DNA of 64,000 nt from Kribbella catacumbae DSM 19601 (GTDB lineage Bacteria; Actinomycetota; Actinomycetes; Propionibacteriales; Kribbellaceae). Of this stretch, positions 17,730 through 26,043 are shown piece after piece. The DNA lies in assembly GCF_000372465.1 (NCBI RefSeq), contig NZ_AQUZ01000029.1:1-64000 (forward strand). Reading direction: 5' to 3'. Position 1 is the first letter of the stretch. Each line of letters starts with the position of its first letter. A program made the translations under genes and the position numbers. Under the pieces are notes generated by a model that was not told the DNA's origin, made no database searches, and saw only the letters and a list, made by a program, of their open reading frames with translations.

Positions 17730-18110
17730 GTGTACCCCGAAGACCTGAAGTACACGGCCGAGCACGAGTGGGTGAAGGCCGGCGAGGGCCCGGCGCGCGT
17801 CGGCATCACCGACTTCGCGCAGGACGCGCTCGGCGACATCGTGTTCGTGCAACTGCCGGAGGTCGGTACCGCCGTCAGGGCCGGCGACTCCTGTGGCGAG
17901 CTGGAGTCCACCAAGAGCGTCAGCGACCTGTTCGCGCCCGTCAACGGCACTGTGCGCGCGGTCAACGAGGCACTGGCCGACCAGCCGGACCTGGTCAACA
18001 CCGACCCGTACGGCGAGGGCTGGCTGCTCGACATCGAGGTCGACGACGATGAGGAGGTCGAGGCATTGATGGACGCCGACACCTACAAGGGACAGCTGGA
18101 CCAAAGCTGA
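17730..18110 (+). CDS. gcvH: Glycine cleavage system H protein
   Basis: This encodes a 126-aa lipoyl carrier of the glycine cleavage complex. The lipoylated lysine is near residue 62 in ELESTKSVSD. It shuttles the aminomethyl group from GcvP to the T protein. The GTG at 17730 is preferred because a GAGAGAGGGA site precedes it and the family N-terminus YPEDLKYTAEHEW follows. gcvP lies 4.6 kb downstream in the same orientation; gcvT is not in the window. Confidence 0.95.
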   Translation: MYPEDLKYTAEHEWVKAGEGPARVGITDFAQDALGDIVFVQLPEVGTAVRAGDSCGELESTKSVSDLFAPVNGTVRAVNEALADQPDLVNTDPYGEGWLLDIEVDDDEEVEALMDADTYKGQLDQS

Positions 18111-18118
18111 TCGAAGGG

Positions 18119-18282
18119 AGTGCCCTGCGTCCGAAGTTCTTTGGCGCTTGCGGCGCCCAGGCACGCACCTCGCGGCACTTGACGAGCATCCACGATGCTC
18201 CGCATCGAGGACGCTCCTCAAGCACCGCGATGCACGCACCTGGACACCGCAATCACTCAAACAACTTCGGACGCAGGGCACT
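18119..18282. repeat. 164-bp hairpin/MITE-like element between gcvH and garA
   Basis: The outer 20 bp at 18119-18138 and 18263-18282 are perfect inverted repeats. Pairing continues inward so that the whole element is two arms of about 80 bp, roughly 80% alike, around a tiny centre. Most arm differences are C/T or A/G of the kind that leaves G-U pairs in an RNA read from the minus strand. No open frame or clear target-site duplication is visible. It may be a miniature transposable element or a structured RNA/terminator element. Confidence 0.75.
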
Positions 18283-18402
18283 TGCTGGTAAGTTCTGTCG
18301 GACCTCAACCGCCAGTCGAGGGTTGGGGCCGCAGTCCACACTGTCATCACGGGGACAAACTGAGAACGTCGCCGGACCGCCGGCGATCGGGAGGATCACA
18401 GC

Positions 18403-18924
18403 ATGCCGTTCTGCAACCAGTGCGGGCACGAGAACTCCGAGGGCAGCAAGTTCTGCTCGCAGTGCGGAACGATGCTCCCTGGCGCGGACCGTCCGGTGGC
18501 CGCCCCTGGCGTGACCGACACCGCGATGCTCGCACCGATCAGCGTCGAGCCCGACACCGAGCGCTTCGACTCCGGTGAGCAACTGTCCGCCGAGGACGAA
18601 GCCGCCGTCGGTGCGCTGCCGGCCGGCTCGGCCCTGCTGATCGTCCAGCGCGGCCCGAACGCGGGCAGCCGGTTCCTGCTCGACGTGGACGTGGTCACCG
18701 CGGGCCGGCACCCGGACAGCGACATCTTCCTCGATGACGTCACCGTGTCCCGCCGGCACGCGGAGTTCCGCCGCGAGGGGACGAGTGTCAAGGTCCGCGA
18801 CGTCGGCAGCCTGAACGGCACCTACGTGAACCGGGACCGGATCGACGAGCTGCAACTGTCGAACGGCGACGAGGTGCAGATCGGCAAGTACCGCCTGGTC
18901 TACTACGCCAGTGGTCAAGCCTGA
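18403..18924 (+). CDS. garA: FHA-domain regulator GarA-like, with zinc ribbon
   Basis: This encodes a 173-aa protein with a C-terminal forkhead-associated domain (AGRHPDSDIFLDDVTVSRRHAEF, then GSLNGTYVNRDRI) almost identical to mycobacterial GarA/corynebacterial OdhI. Those proteins bind and inhibit TCA-cycle and glutamate enzymes until phosphorylated by Ser/Thr kinases. Here the N-terminus instead has a double CxxC zinc ribbon (FCNQCG and FCSQCG). The ETT phospho-acceptor motif of GarA/OdhI is not seen; the nearest is VTDTAML. The position before ftsR matches Rv1827. Confidence 0.9.
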   Translation: MPFCNQCGHENSEGSKFCSQCGTMLPGADRPVAAPGVTDTAMLAPISVEPDTERFDSGEQLSAEDEAAVGALPAGSALLIVQRGPNAGSRFLLDVDVVTAGRHPDSDIFLDDVTVSRRHAEFRREGTSVKVRDVGSLNGTYVNRDRIDELQLSNGDEVQIGKYRLVYYASGQA

Positions 18925-19612
18925 CCCAGCGGTCGGAGACTCCTCGATAGGGGGCAGCAGCATCGGCGAGGTGCTGCAGCTCCTGCAGACCGAGTTCGCC
19001 GACGTCACCATCTCCAAGATCCGCTTTCTCGAAGCGGAGGGGCTGGTAACGCCGGCCCGGACCGCGTCGGGGTACCGCAAGTTCAGCGCCGCGGACATCG
19101 AGCGGCTGCGCTACGTCCTGACCGCCCAGCGCGACCAGTACCTGCCGCTGAAGGTGATCAAGGACCACCTGGGCGCGATGGATCGAGGGTTGCGACCACC
19201 GGCGCCTGGCGGCCGGCCCGCGGCACCGGAGCAGCTGCCTCAGCCCGCCGGTTTGCCCGACGCCGAGGACTTCTCGACGTACGGGACCGAACTGAAGCTG
19301 ACCCGTGACGAGTTGCGCGAGGCGGCCGGGATCACGCCGGAGTTGCTTGACCAGTTGGAGAGTCACAACCTGGTGGTGGCTCGGGGCAACCATTACGACG
19401 GCGACGCGATCCTGATCGCGAAGGCGGCGGCCGAGTTCGCGGAGTACGGGATCGAGCCGCGGCATCTGCGGCCGTTCCGGGCTGCGGCCGATCGGGAGGT
19501 GGGGCTGATCGAGCAGGTTGTGCAGCCGCGCCGGGACGACAAGACACGGGAACTGGCCGCCTTGGCGGTTCGGTTGCATGCGGCACTTGTCCGCTCGCGG
19601 CTCGCTCGCTGA
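18911..19612 (+). CDS. ftsR: MerR-family regulator FtsR-like
   Basis: This encodes a 233-aa protein with a MerR winged helix (DVTISKIRFLEAEGLVTPART) and a C-terminal domain unlike classical metal sensors. It matches the Rv1828/FtsR family, which activates ftsZ in corynebacteria. The GTG at 18911 overlaps the end of the FHA gene by 14 bp. A 25-bp-period direct repeat covers its stop codon region. No ligand-binding cysteines are visible. Confidence 0.9.
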   Translation: MVKPDPAVGDSSIGGSSIGEVLQLLQTEFADVTISKIRFLEAEGLVTPARTASGYRKFSAADIERLRYVLTAQRDQYLPLKVIKDHLGAMDRGLRPPAPGGRPAAPEQLPQPAGLPDAEDFSTYGTELKLTRDELREAAGITPELLDQLESHNLVVARGNHYDGDAILIAKAAAEFAEYGIEPRHLRPFRAAADREVGLIEQVVQPRRDDKTRELAALAVRLHAALVRSRLAR

Positions 19613-19649
19613 CGCCGTACTGCGTGCCGCTCGCTGACGCCGTACTGCG
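19604..19649 (+). repeat. Short tandem direct repeat at the ftsR 3' end
   Basis: A 21-bp sequence containing GACGCCGTACTGCG occurs at 19604-19624 and again at 19629-19649, a 25-bp period. The first copy includes the last two codons and the stop of ftsR. Confidence 0.8.
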
Positions 19650-19714
19650 GGTTGATGCGGCTGCGCCTGACCGGTGGGGCAGCCCCGGCCTGGGCCGCAG
19701 AGTAGGCTGGAGGA

Positions 19715-20206
19715 GTGCGCGAAGTCGACGTGGTCGGAGTCCGGGTTGAGATGCCCTCGAGTCAGCCGATCGTGCTGCTCCGGGAGGTCGGCGGCGAGCG
19801 GTACCTGCCGATCTGGATCGGTGCGGCCGAGGCGAGCGCGATCGCTTTCGCCCAGCAGGGGATGGAACCACCCAGGCCGCTGACCCATGATCTGTTCGCC
19901 GAGACGATCCGGGTGCTCGGCCACACCCTGAGCCAGGTCCGGATCGTGAACCTGACCGACGGCGTCTTCGAGGCGATCCTGGTCTTCGACGACAAAACCG
20001 AGATCTCCGCCCGGCCGTCGGACTCGATCGCGCTGGCGCTGCGTACCGGCACGCCGGTGTTCTGCACCGAGGAGATCCTCGCCGAGGCCGGCATCCCCGT
20101 CCCGGACAGCGAGACGGACGACGACGAGGTCGTCGAAGAGGAAGAGGTCGAACGCTTCCGCGAGTTCCTCGACCACGTAACTCCGGAAGACTTCGACAAG
20201 AGCTGA
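19715..20206 (+). CDS. DUF151 bifunctional-nuclease-family protein
   Basis: This encodes a 163-aa member of the DUF151/BFN family (YLPIWIGAAEASAIAFAQQG, then SARPSDSIALALR). Plant members have RNase/DNase activity; the bacterial role is unclear. The C-terminus is very acidic (DDDEVVEEEEVERF). The GTG start at 19715 opens directly on the family N-terminus. It corresponds to Rv1829 in the conserved cluster. Confidence 0.88.
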   Translation: MREVDVVGVRVEMPSSQPIVLLREVGGERYLPIWIGAAEASAIAFAQQGMEPPRPLTHDLFAETIRVLGHTLSQVRIVNLTDGVFEAILVFDDKTEISARPSDSIALALRTGTPVFCTEEILAEAGIPVPDSETDDDEVVEEEEVERFREFLDHVTPEDFDKS

Positions 20207-20476
20207 GTTAGTCAGGTACTGCGGGAAGTACGCCCGCGTCGCGTTCTCCTACGTCGCCCGCTCGACCCGCCCACCCCAGGGACGCCGCTCCTCCGTCGCG
20301 GCTGGAACGAATCGTGGGTGCCGACGCTTGCGGGTGAGGGCCTGGGTTGGGGGAAGAGCACCCGCTTCGCGTCCTCCCCGTCGCGTCCTCCTGCGTCGGC
20401 CGCTCGACCCACCCCACCCCGGAAGACCCGTCCAGCCACTTTGTGCACCGCCTGAGCGGATCTACCCCGGGCACGT

Positions 20477-20666
20477 GGTGCTCAAAGTGGTGGCTTGGCG
20501 GGGAGTGGGCGCGACGTTGGGCACCGGGTGGGCGGGCTTGCGGCGGTGGGATGACTGGCGGGTGCTCAAGGTGGTGGCTTGGCGGGGAGTGGGCGCGACG
20601 TTGGGCACCGGGTGGGCGGGCTTGCGGCGGTGGGATGACTGGCGGGTGCTCAAGGTGGTGGCTTGG
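20477..20666 (+). repeat. 84-bp tandem repeat, about 2.3 copies
   Basis: The word GTGCTCAA recurs at 20478, 20562 and 20646, a strict 84-bp period. Copies one and two are identical except for one base near the start (CTCAAAG versus CTCAAGG). Each unit contains GGGTGCTCAAGGT-like and ACGTTGGGCACC-like words that are imperfect inverted complements. The same words form hairpins at 42271-42411, so this is a dispersed repeat family. Confidence 0.9.
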
Positions 20667-20848
20667 GTGGGGGCGGTTGCTCGATTGGTGGACTGAGTCA
20701 GCCACCGCTCAGCCGCGACGCAGGAGGCCGCGATGCGGGCGCACTTTCCACTACCCAAACACCGTGTTTGAACTACCCTGGTACAAGGTCGGACAGGTAA
20801 CGATTCGTATCGGATCCGCGACACGCATCCGGCTCCGGGCGGTTGTCG

Positions 20849-20877
20849 TTGACCGGGCCTGGGTGGCGGCTTACCTT
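20849..20877 (+). promoter_or_regulatory. Promoter of the second MerR gene
   Basis: TTGACC (20849-20854) and TACCTT (20872-20877) are spaced by 17 bp, a good housekeeping-sigma promoter. It predicts a leader of about 64 bases. That leader contains a GGAGTT-N12-AACTCC hairpin (20880-20903) near its start, possibly an operator or structure. Confidence 0.65.
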
Positions 20878-20947
20878 GAAGGAGTTGTGGGGTGTTGTAA
20901 CTCCACGGATGTGATCCGTTCCAGTCGGTACCCAGGGAGGCTCAGGC

Positions 20948-21565
20948 GTGACACGCACCGGCGACACTGATCTGACGGCGCAGTCGACGTCCGAAGCGCA
21001 CGCCGAGGCGGCCGCCAGCGCCGGCGTCCAGGGTCTGCTGTTCGACGACGATCTGTCGCCGATGCCCGATGACGTCGGCTTCCGCGGCCCGACCGCGTGT
21101 GCCGCGGCGGGTATCACCTATCGCCAGCTGGACTACTGGGCCCGCACCGGACTGGTTTCCCCGTCCGTGCGCCCGGCCACCGGCTCTGGCACCCAGCGGT
21201 TGTACGGCTTCCGCGACGTCTTGTTGCTGAAGGTGATCAAGCGGCTGCTCGACGCGGGTATCTCGCTGCAGCAGATCCGCAGTGCCATCGCCCACCTGAG
21301 CAAGCGTGGAATCGATGACCTGACCCAGATCACGCTGATGAGCGACGGCGCCTCGGTCTACATGTGCACCTCGCCCGACGAGGTCATCGATCTGCTGGCC
21401 GGCGGCCAGGGTGTCTTCGGGATCGCGCTGGGCGGCGTCTGGCGTGAGGTCGAGGGTTCGCTGTCCGAGCTGCCGACCGAGCGGCTGGACGCGCACGACG
21501 GCGATTCCGGCAGCCACGCCGGTGACGAGCTCGCTGCCCGTCGCCGCGCGCGCATGACCGGCTGA
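20948..21565 (+). CDS. MerR-family regulator (Rv1830-like)
   Basis: This encodes a 205-aa protein with a central MerR DNA-binding domain (ACAAAGITYRQLDYWARTGLV, then GTQRLYGFRDVLLLKVIKRLLDAG). It has no metal-binding tail. The position after the DUF151 gene and near gcvP matches Rv1830. The GTG start follows an AGGGAGGC ribosome site. The first ~45 residues are disordered, and the C-terminus is acidic then basic. Confidence 0.88.
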   Translation: MTRTGDTDLTAQSTSEAHAEAAASAGVQGLLFDDDLSPMPDDVGFRGPTACAAAGITYRQLDYWARTGLVSPSVRPATGSGTQRLYGFRDVLLLKVIKRLLDAGISLQQIRSAIAHLSKRGIDDLTQITLMSDGASVYMCTSPDEVIDLLAGGQGVFGIALGGVWREVEGSLSELPTERLDAHDGDSGSHAGDELAARRRARMTG

Positions 21566-21580
21566 AACTCCCGGTTCTCA

Positions 21581-22510
21581 GTGCGCCCACTCACCTCGGT
21601 CGACCTTCGGGGCGTGTGGGCGTCCTTGATGCTGCCGCTCACCACAGACGACACCGTCGATTTCGGGCGGCTGAGGCAGCAGGTCGAAACGCTGCTCACC
21701 GCTGGCCTGGACGGCGTCTACGCCCATGGCACGGCTGGGGAGTTCCAGACGCTGTCCGAGGCCGAGTTCGACCAGATCAACGAGCTGCTGGCCGGCGCCT
21801 GCGAGGCCGCGCGCGTCCCGTTCCAGCTCGGTGCCAGTCATCCGTCCGCTCAGTTGTCCCTGGATCGCGTACGCCGGGCCGCCGCGCTCAGCCCGTCCGC
21901 GATCCAGGTGATCCTGCCGGACTGGCTGCCGCTCAACGAGCAGGAGGTCGTCGCGTTCCTGACCGGCGTGGCGACCGCGGCCGACGGAGTACCGCTGGTC
22001 CTGTACAACCCGCCGCATGCAAAGACGCAGGTCGGGCCCGAGTTTCTCGTCGAGGTTGCGCGCGCAGTACCGACGTTGGTCGGGTTGAAGTCGGCCGGCG
22101 GTGATGAGGCGTGGTTCGGGCGGGCGCTGGAGTCGGGTTTGTCACTCTTCGTGCCTGGGCATCACCTGGCGAGCATGACGCGGCTCGGAGCGCACGGCAG
22201 CTATTCGAATGTCGCCGCGTTGTCGCCCGCCGGCGCGGTCCGGTGGTCAGAGCAGATCTTCGCCGATCCCGACGCGGCGCTGGACCTGGAGCGGCGAATC
22301 GGGGAGTTCTTCGCCGAGTACGTCGTGCCGCTGCAGAGCGCGGGACTGTCGAACCCGGCACTGGACAAGTTCCTCGCGGAGGTCGGCGGCTGGGCGGAGG
22401 TCGGGACGCGCGTCCGGTGGCCCATGGAGTTCGCGAAGCAGGAGCAGGTGGAGGCCGCGCGGCCGGCCGCCAGGCGACTCCTGCCCGAACTCTTCCAGTC
22501 TTCCTGGTAA
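21581..22510 (+). CDS. Dihydrodipicolinate synthase-family aldolase
   Basis: This encodes a 309-aa class I aldolase/lyase barrel of the DapA/NanA superfamily. The Schiff-base lysine lies in LVGLKSAGG and the catalytic tyrosine in LVLYNPPH. The GTEGE-type substrate loop is altered to AHGTAGEF, so the substrate may not be aspartate semialdehyde. Many such paralogues act on 2-keto acids or sugars. It sits between Rv1830-like merR (15-bp gap) and the gcvP riboswitch, where Mycobacterium has an unrelated gene. Confidence 0.85.
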   Translation: MRPLTSVDLRGVWASLMLPLTTDDTVDFGRLRQQVETLLTAGLDGVYAHGTAGEFQTLSEAEFDQINELLAGACEAARVPFQLGASHPSAQLSLDRVRRAAALSPSAIQVILPDWLPLNEQEVVAFLTGVATAADGVPLVLYNPPHAKTQVGPEFLVEVARAVPTLVGLKSAGGDEAWFGRALESGLSLFVPGHHLASMTRLGAHGSYSNVAALSPAGAVRWSEQIFADPDAALDLERRIGEFFAEYVVPLQSAGLSNPALDKFLAEVGGWAEVGTRVRWPMEFAKQEQVEAARPAARRLLPELFQSSW

Positions 22511-22533
22511 CCTCGGACACGCCGTACACAGCA

Positions 22534-22640
22534 CTCGGGAGAGTCTCAGCAATGCAGTCTGGCTGGGCGCCGAAGGGGCAATTCCTCCCCGGAACCTCTC
22601 AGGCCCATGGACCGGGTGCCTTAGGCGACTCTGAAGCGTG
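22534..22640 (+). promoter_or_regulatory. Glycine riboswitch upstream of gcvP
   Basis: The conserved aptamer elements are present in order: CGGGAGAG at 22536-22543, GCGCCGAAGGGGCAA at 22567-22581, and CCTCTCAGGCCCATGGACCG at 22595-22614. A further stem-like stretch (ACTCTGAAGCG) follows at 22628-22638. Only one full aptamer is seen; the rest up to the start codon could be an expression platform. It lies 57 bp before gcvP, in keeping with glycine-induced expression of the cleavage system. Confidence 0.92.
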
Positions 22641-22696
22641 CACTGCGTGACAGAGGGGGAGGCCACCGGCAATTGTCAGCAACGGAGCCTCTTCAA

Positions 22697-25564
22697 ATGA
22701 GTGAACAGTCAATCCCTCAGGTATCGGCCGCGTTCGCCGACCGGCACATCGGGCCGCGTCAGGCCGAGATCGCACGGATGGTGGAGACCCTCGGGTACGC
22801 CGATGTCGACGCGCTGGTGGATGCCGCCGTGCCCGCGTCGATCCGGTCGACCGAGCCGCTCCGGCTGCCCGAGCCGGCCTCCGAGGTCGACGCGCTGACC
22901 GAGCTGCGTCAGCTCGCTGCGCGCAACAATGTCGCGACCTCGATGATCGGCCAGGGGTACTACGGAACGTTCACCCCGTCGGTGATCGTCCGCCGCCTGG
23001 TCGAGAACCCGGCCTGGTACACCGCCTACACGCCGTACCAGCCGGAGATCTCGCAGGGCCGGCTCGAGGCGTTGCTGAACTTCCAGACCGTGGTGTCCGA
23101 TCTGACCGGCCTGCCGACCGCGAACGCGTCCCTGCTCGATGAGGGCACAGCCGCCGCCGAGGCGATGACGCTGGCTCACCGCTCGAACAGGAAGAGCAAG
23201 AGCAACCGCTTCCTCGTCGACGCGGACTGCTTCGCCCAGACGATCGCCGTGGTCGAGACACGAGCCGAGGCACTCGGCATCGAGGTCGTAGTCGCCGACA
23301 CGAAGGACGGCCTGCCCGAGGGCGACTACTTCGGCTACCTGGTCCAGTACCCCGGCTCCGGCGGCGTCGTCCGCGACCTGAAGCCGCTGGTCGCCGCGGC
23401 CCACGAGCGCGAGACGCTGGTCGCCGTCGCCTCCGACCTGCTCGCCCTGACGCTGCTCGAGGCGCCGGGTGAGGCCGGGGCCGACATCGTGATCGGTTCG
23501 TCCCAGCGCTTCGGCGTCCCGCTCTTCTACGGCGGCCCGCACGCCGGCTTCATGTCCGTGCGCGCCGGTCTCGAGCGCTCCTTGCCCGGTCGCCTCGTCG
23601 GCGTCTCCGTCGACGCGGACGGCGCACCGGCGTACCGGCTGGCGTTGCAGACACGTGAGCAGCACATCCGGCGTGAGAAGGCCACGTCCAACATCTGTAC
23701 TGCGCAGGTGCTGCTCGCCGTTGTCGCCTCGATGTACGCCGTTTACCACGGTCCCGAGGGCCTGAAGGCGATCGCCGACCGCGTGCACCGCAACGCGGAC
23801 AGCCTCGCCGCGTCACTCAAGGCCGGTGGCGTCGAGGTCGTGCACGACCAGTTCTTCGACACCGTGCTTGCCAAGGTCCCGGGTCGGGCGGCTGATGTCG
23901 TCGACGCTGCCCGTCAGACCGGCATCTGGCTGCGCCAGGTCGACGCGGATCACATCGGAATCTCCTGCGACGAGAAGACCGACGCCACCGCGCTCGGCCG
24001 CGTCTGCCGCGCCTTCGGCGTCCGGTACGACGGGGCGCTGGCCGGCGCCGGTCTCGACGCCGCGGTGGTCCGTCAGAGCGAGTACCTGACCCACCCGGTC
24101 TTCAACACGCACCGGTCGGAGACGGCGATGCTGCGCTACCTGCGCAAGCTGTCGGACTACGACTATGCGCTCGACCGCGGCATGATCCCGCTCGGCTCCT
24201 GCACGATGAAGCTGAACGCGACCACCGAGATGGAAGCGGTCACCTGGCCGGAGTTCGCCGACATGCACCCGCTGGCGCCGATCGAGGACGCCGCCGGTTA
24301 CGTGAAGCTGATCAGCCAGCTGGAGCGCTGGCTGGCCGAGGTGACCGGCTACGCGAAGGTCTCGATCCAGCCGAACGCCGGGTCGCAGGGTGAGCTCGCC
24401 GGGCTGCTCGCGATCCGCGGCTATCACCGGGCCCAAAGTAAGTTGAACGAGCGCAACGAAGATCGCAATGTCTGCCTGATCCCGGCCAGCGCGCACGGCA
24501 CCAACGCGGCCTCTGCCGTGATGGCCGGCATGAAGGTTGTTGTTGTCAAGGGCAACGATGATGGCACGATCGACCTGGATGACCTGCGGGCCAAGGCCGA
24601 TGAGCACGCCGAGAAGCTCGCGGCGATCATGATCACCTACCCGTCCACGCACGGCGTGTACGAGGAGAGCGTCACCGAGGTCTGCCAGATCGTCCACGAC
24701 CACGGCGGTCAAGTGTACGTCGACGGCGCGAACCTGAACGCGCTGCTCGGGCTGGCCAAACCCGGTGAGTTCGGCGGCGACGTGAGCCACCTGAACCTGC
24801 ACAAGACGTTCTGCATTCCGCACGGTGGCGGTGGCCCGGGTGTCGGCCCGGTCGCGGTCGCTGAGCACCTGGCGCCGTACCTGCCGAACCACCCGCTGCT
24901 CGACCAGGCCGGTCCGGAGTCGGGTGTCGGTCCGATCAGCGCGGCGCCGTTCGGGTCGGCCGGCGTACTGGCGATCTCCTGGGCCTACATCCGGATGATG
25001 GGCGCCGAGGGACTGACATCGGCGACGAAGGCCGCAGTACTGACCGCGAACTACGTCGCGAAGCGGCTCGAGAACGTCTTCCCGGTGCTCTACACCGGTG
25101 AGAACGGGCTGGTCGCGCACGAGTGCATCCTGGATCTGCGGCCGATGACCAAGGAAACCGGGATCACCGTCGACGACGTCGCCAAGCGCCTGGTCGACTA
25201 CGGCTTCCACGCGCCGACGATGTCGTTCCCGGTCGCGGGCACGCTGATGGTCGAGCCGACCGAGTCCGAGGACCTCGGCGAGCTGGACCGCTTCTGCGAC
25301 GCGATGATCGCGATCAAGCACGAGGTCGACCGGGTCGCGGCGGGGGAGTGGCCGGCCGGCGACAACCCGCTGGTCAACGCGCCGCACACCGCGTCGTCGG
25401 TGATCAACGACAAGTGGGAGCACGCCTACACCCGCGAAGAGGCGGCGTTCCCGCAATCGGTCGACCGCACCACGAAGTACTGGCCGCCGGTCCGCCGCAT
25501 CGACGGCGCCTACGGCGACCGCAACCTGATCTGCTCCTGCCCACCCCCAGAGTCCTTCGAGTAG
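22697..25564 (+). CDS. gcvP: Glycine dehydrogenase (decarboxylating), P protein
   Basis: This 955-aa fused P protein decarboxylates glycine and loads the aminomethyl group on GcvH. The PLP lysine is near residue 703 in LNLHKTFCIPHGGGGPG. The typical N-terminal FADRHIGPRQ and the catalytic half beginning SCTMKLNAT are present, so both halves of the fused type are intact. The ATG at 22697 is preferred over an upstream in-frame start because CGGAGCC precedes it and family similarity begins soon after. Expression is probably controlled by the glycine riboswitch just upstream. Confidence 0.96.
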   Translation: MSEQSIPQVSAAFADRHIGPRQAEIARMVETLGYADVDALVDAAVPASIRSTEPLRLPEPASEVDALTELRQLAARNNVATSMIGQGYYGTFTPSVIVRRLVENPAWYTAYTPYQPEISQGRLEALLNFQTVVSDLTGLPTANASLLDEGTAAAEAMTLAHRSNRKSKSNRFLVDADCFAQTIAVVETRAEALGIEVVVADTKDGLPEGDYFGYLVQYPGSGGVVRDLKPLVAAAHERETLVAVASDLLALTLLEAPGEAGADIVIGSSQRFGVPLFYGGPHAGFMSVRAGLERSLPGRLVGVSVDADGAPAYRLALQTREQHIRREKATSNICTAQVLLAVVASMYAVYHGPEGLKAIADRVHRNADSLAASLKAGGVEVVHDQFFDTVLAKVPGRAADVVDAARQTGIWLRQVDADHIGISCDEKTDATALGRVCRAFGVRYDGALAGAGLDAAVVRQSEYLTHPVFNTHRSETAMLRYLRKLSDYDYALDRGMIPLGSCTMKLNATTEMEAVTWPEFADMHPLAPIEDAAGYVKLISQLERWLAEVTGYAKVSIQPNAGSQGELAGLLAIRGYHRAQSKLNERNEDRNVCLIPASAHGTNAASAVMAGMKVVVVKGNDDGTIDLDDLRAKADEHAEKLAAIMITYPSTHGVYEESVTEVCQIVHDHGGQVYVDGANLNALLGLAKPGEFGGDVSHLNLHKTFCIPHGGGGPGVGPVAVAEHLAPYLPNHPLLDQAGPESGVGPISAAPFGSAGVLAISWAYIRMMGAEGLTSATKAAVLTANYVAKRLENVFPVLYTGENGLVAHECILDLRPMTKETGITVDDVAKRLVDYGFHAPTMSFPVAGTLMVEPTESEDLGELDRFCDAMIAIKHEVDRVAAGEWPAGDNPLVNAPHTASSVINDKWEHAYTREEAAFPQSVDRTTKYWPPVRRIDGAYGDRNLICSCPPPESFE

Positions 25565-25567
25565 GTG

Positions 25568-25604
25568 ATAGCCGGGGCCTGGGAACCAACCACGCCCCGG
25601 CTAT
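25568..25604. terminator. Hairpin terminator after gcvP
   Basis: A perfect 11-bp stem, ATAGCCGGGGC with its complement, encloses a 15-base loop and is followed by TTTG. It lies between convergent genes and can serve both. Confidence 0.75.
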
Positions 25605-26023
25605 TTGATCCGCCACCCGGCGGCTTCGACCGCTCGGTGCAGGTGTCCGATGGCGCAGAACGGCTTACCGGCTAGCTCCCACACCGCAACGCCATCAACT
25701 TCGGCGGGTGCAGTGAGGACACCTACTGAGTCTCCGGCCGAGTTGGTCGGCTCTGGCCAGGGACGGTTCAGCTCACCCATCGCGTCGTCCTGAAGTTGGA
25801 ATGCGGCGAAGGCACATGCTTGCTCCACCCCGCCGCCCCTGACGTCGAGCGGGAACTCGTGTCCACCGGAGACCAGGATGAGGTCGCCGCCCAACGTTCC
25901 GGTCCAAGCTGGGTCAACCCGGATTTCGACCTTCTGCAGCCCGGCGCCGGCGAAGTCCGCGTTCAGCCGATCAGCGACGAAGGCCCGTGCAGCGCCCGCG
26001 TCACTTTCGGTCCAGGTGTCCAT
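25601..26023 (-). CDS. Hypothetical protein
   Basis: This encodes a 140-aa protein that I do not recognise. It is soluble and acidic, with segments such as DLILVSGGHEFPLDVRGGG and GKPFCAIGHLHRAVEAAGW. The ATG at 26023 is chosen for its GGGGAGC ribosome site; an in-frame start 12 codons earlier lacks one. It lies downstream of, and on the same strand as, a secreted hypothetical protein 20 bp away, so the two may form an operon. Confidence 0.6.
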   Translation of the reverse strand: MDTWTESDAGAARAFVADRLNADFAGAGLQKVEIRVDPAWTGTLGGDLILVSGGHEFPLDVRGGGVEQACAFAAFQLQDDAMGELNRPWPEPTNSAGDSVGVLTAPAEVDGVAVWELAGKPFCAIGHLHRAVEAAGWRIK

Positions 26024-26043
26024 GACAGCTCCCCGGTCGTTAG

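Larger units (their letters stand above)
20207..20947. other. 741-bp intergenic region rich in repeats
   Basis: No credible gene was found between the DUF151 gene and the MerR gene. The region holds an imperfect 41/42-bp direct repeat (20237-20277 and 20379-20420), an 84-bp tandem repeat (20477-20666), and a good promoter for the downstream MerR gene (20849-20877). Short open frames across the tandem repeat are low-complexity and lack ribosome sites. Confidence 0.7.

Noticed and set aside
20328..20970. Open frames of 122 and 207 aa in the intergenic region
   Set aside because: They read through the 84-bp tandem repeat, have repeated low-complexity sequence and lack ribosome sites.
23813..25456. 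547-aa minus-strand open frame across gcvP
   Set aside because: Shadow of gcvP; no family features and no ribosome site.
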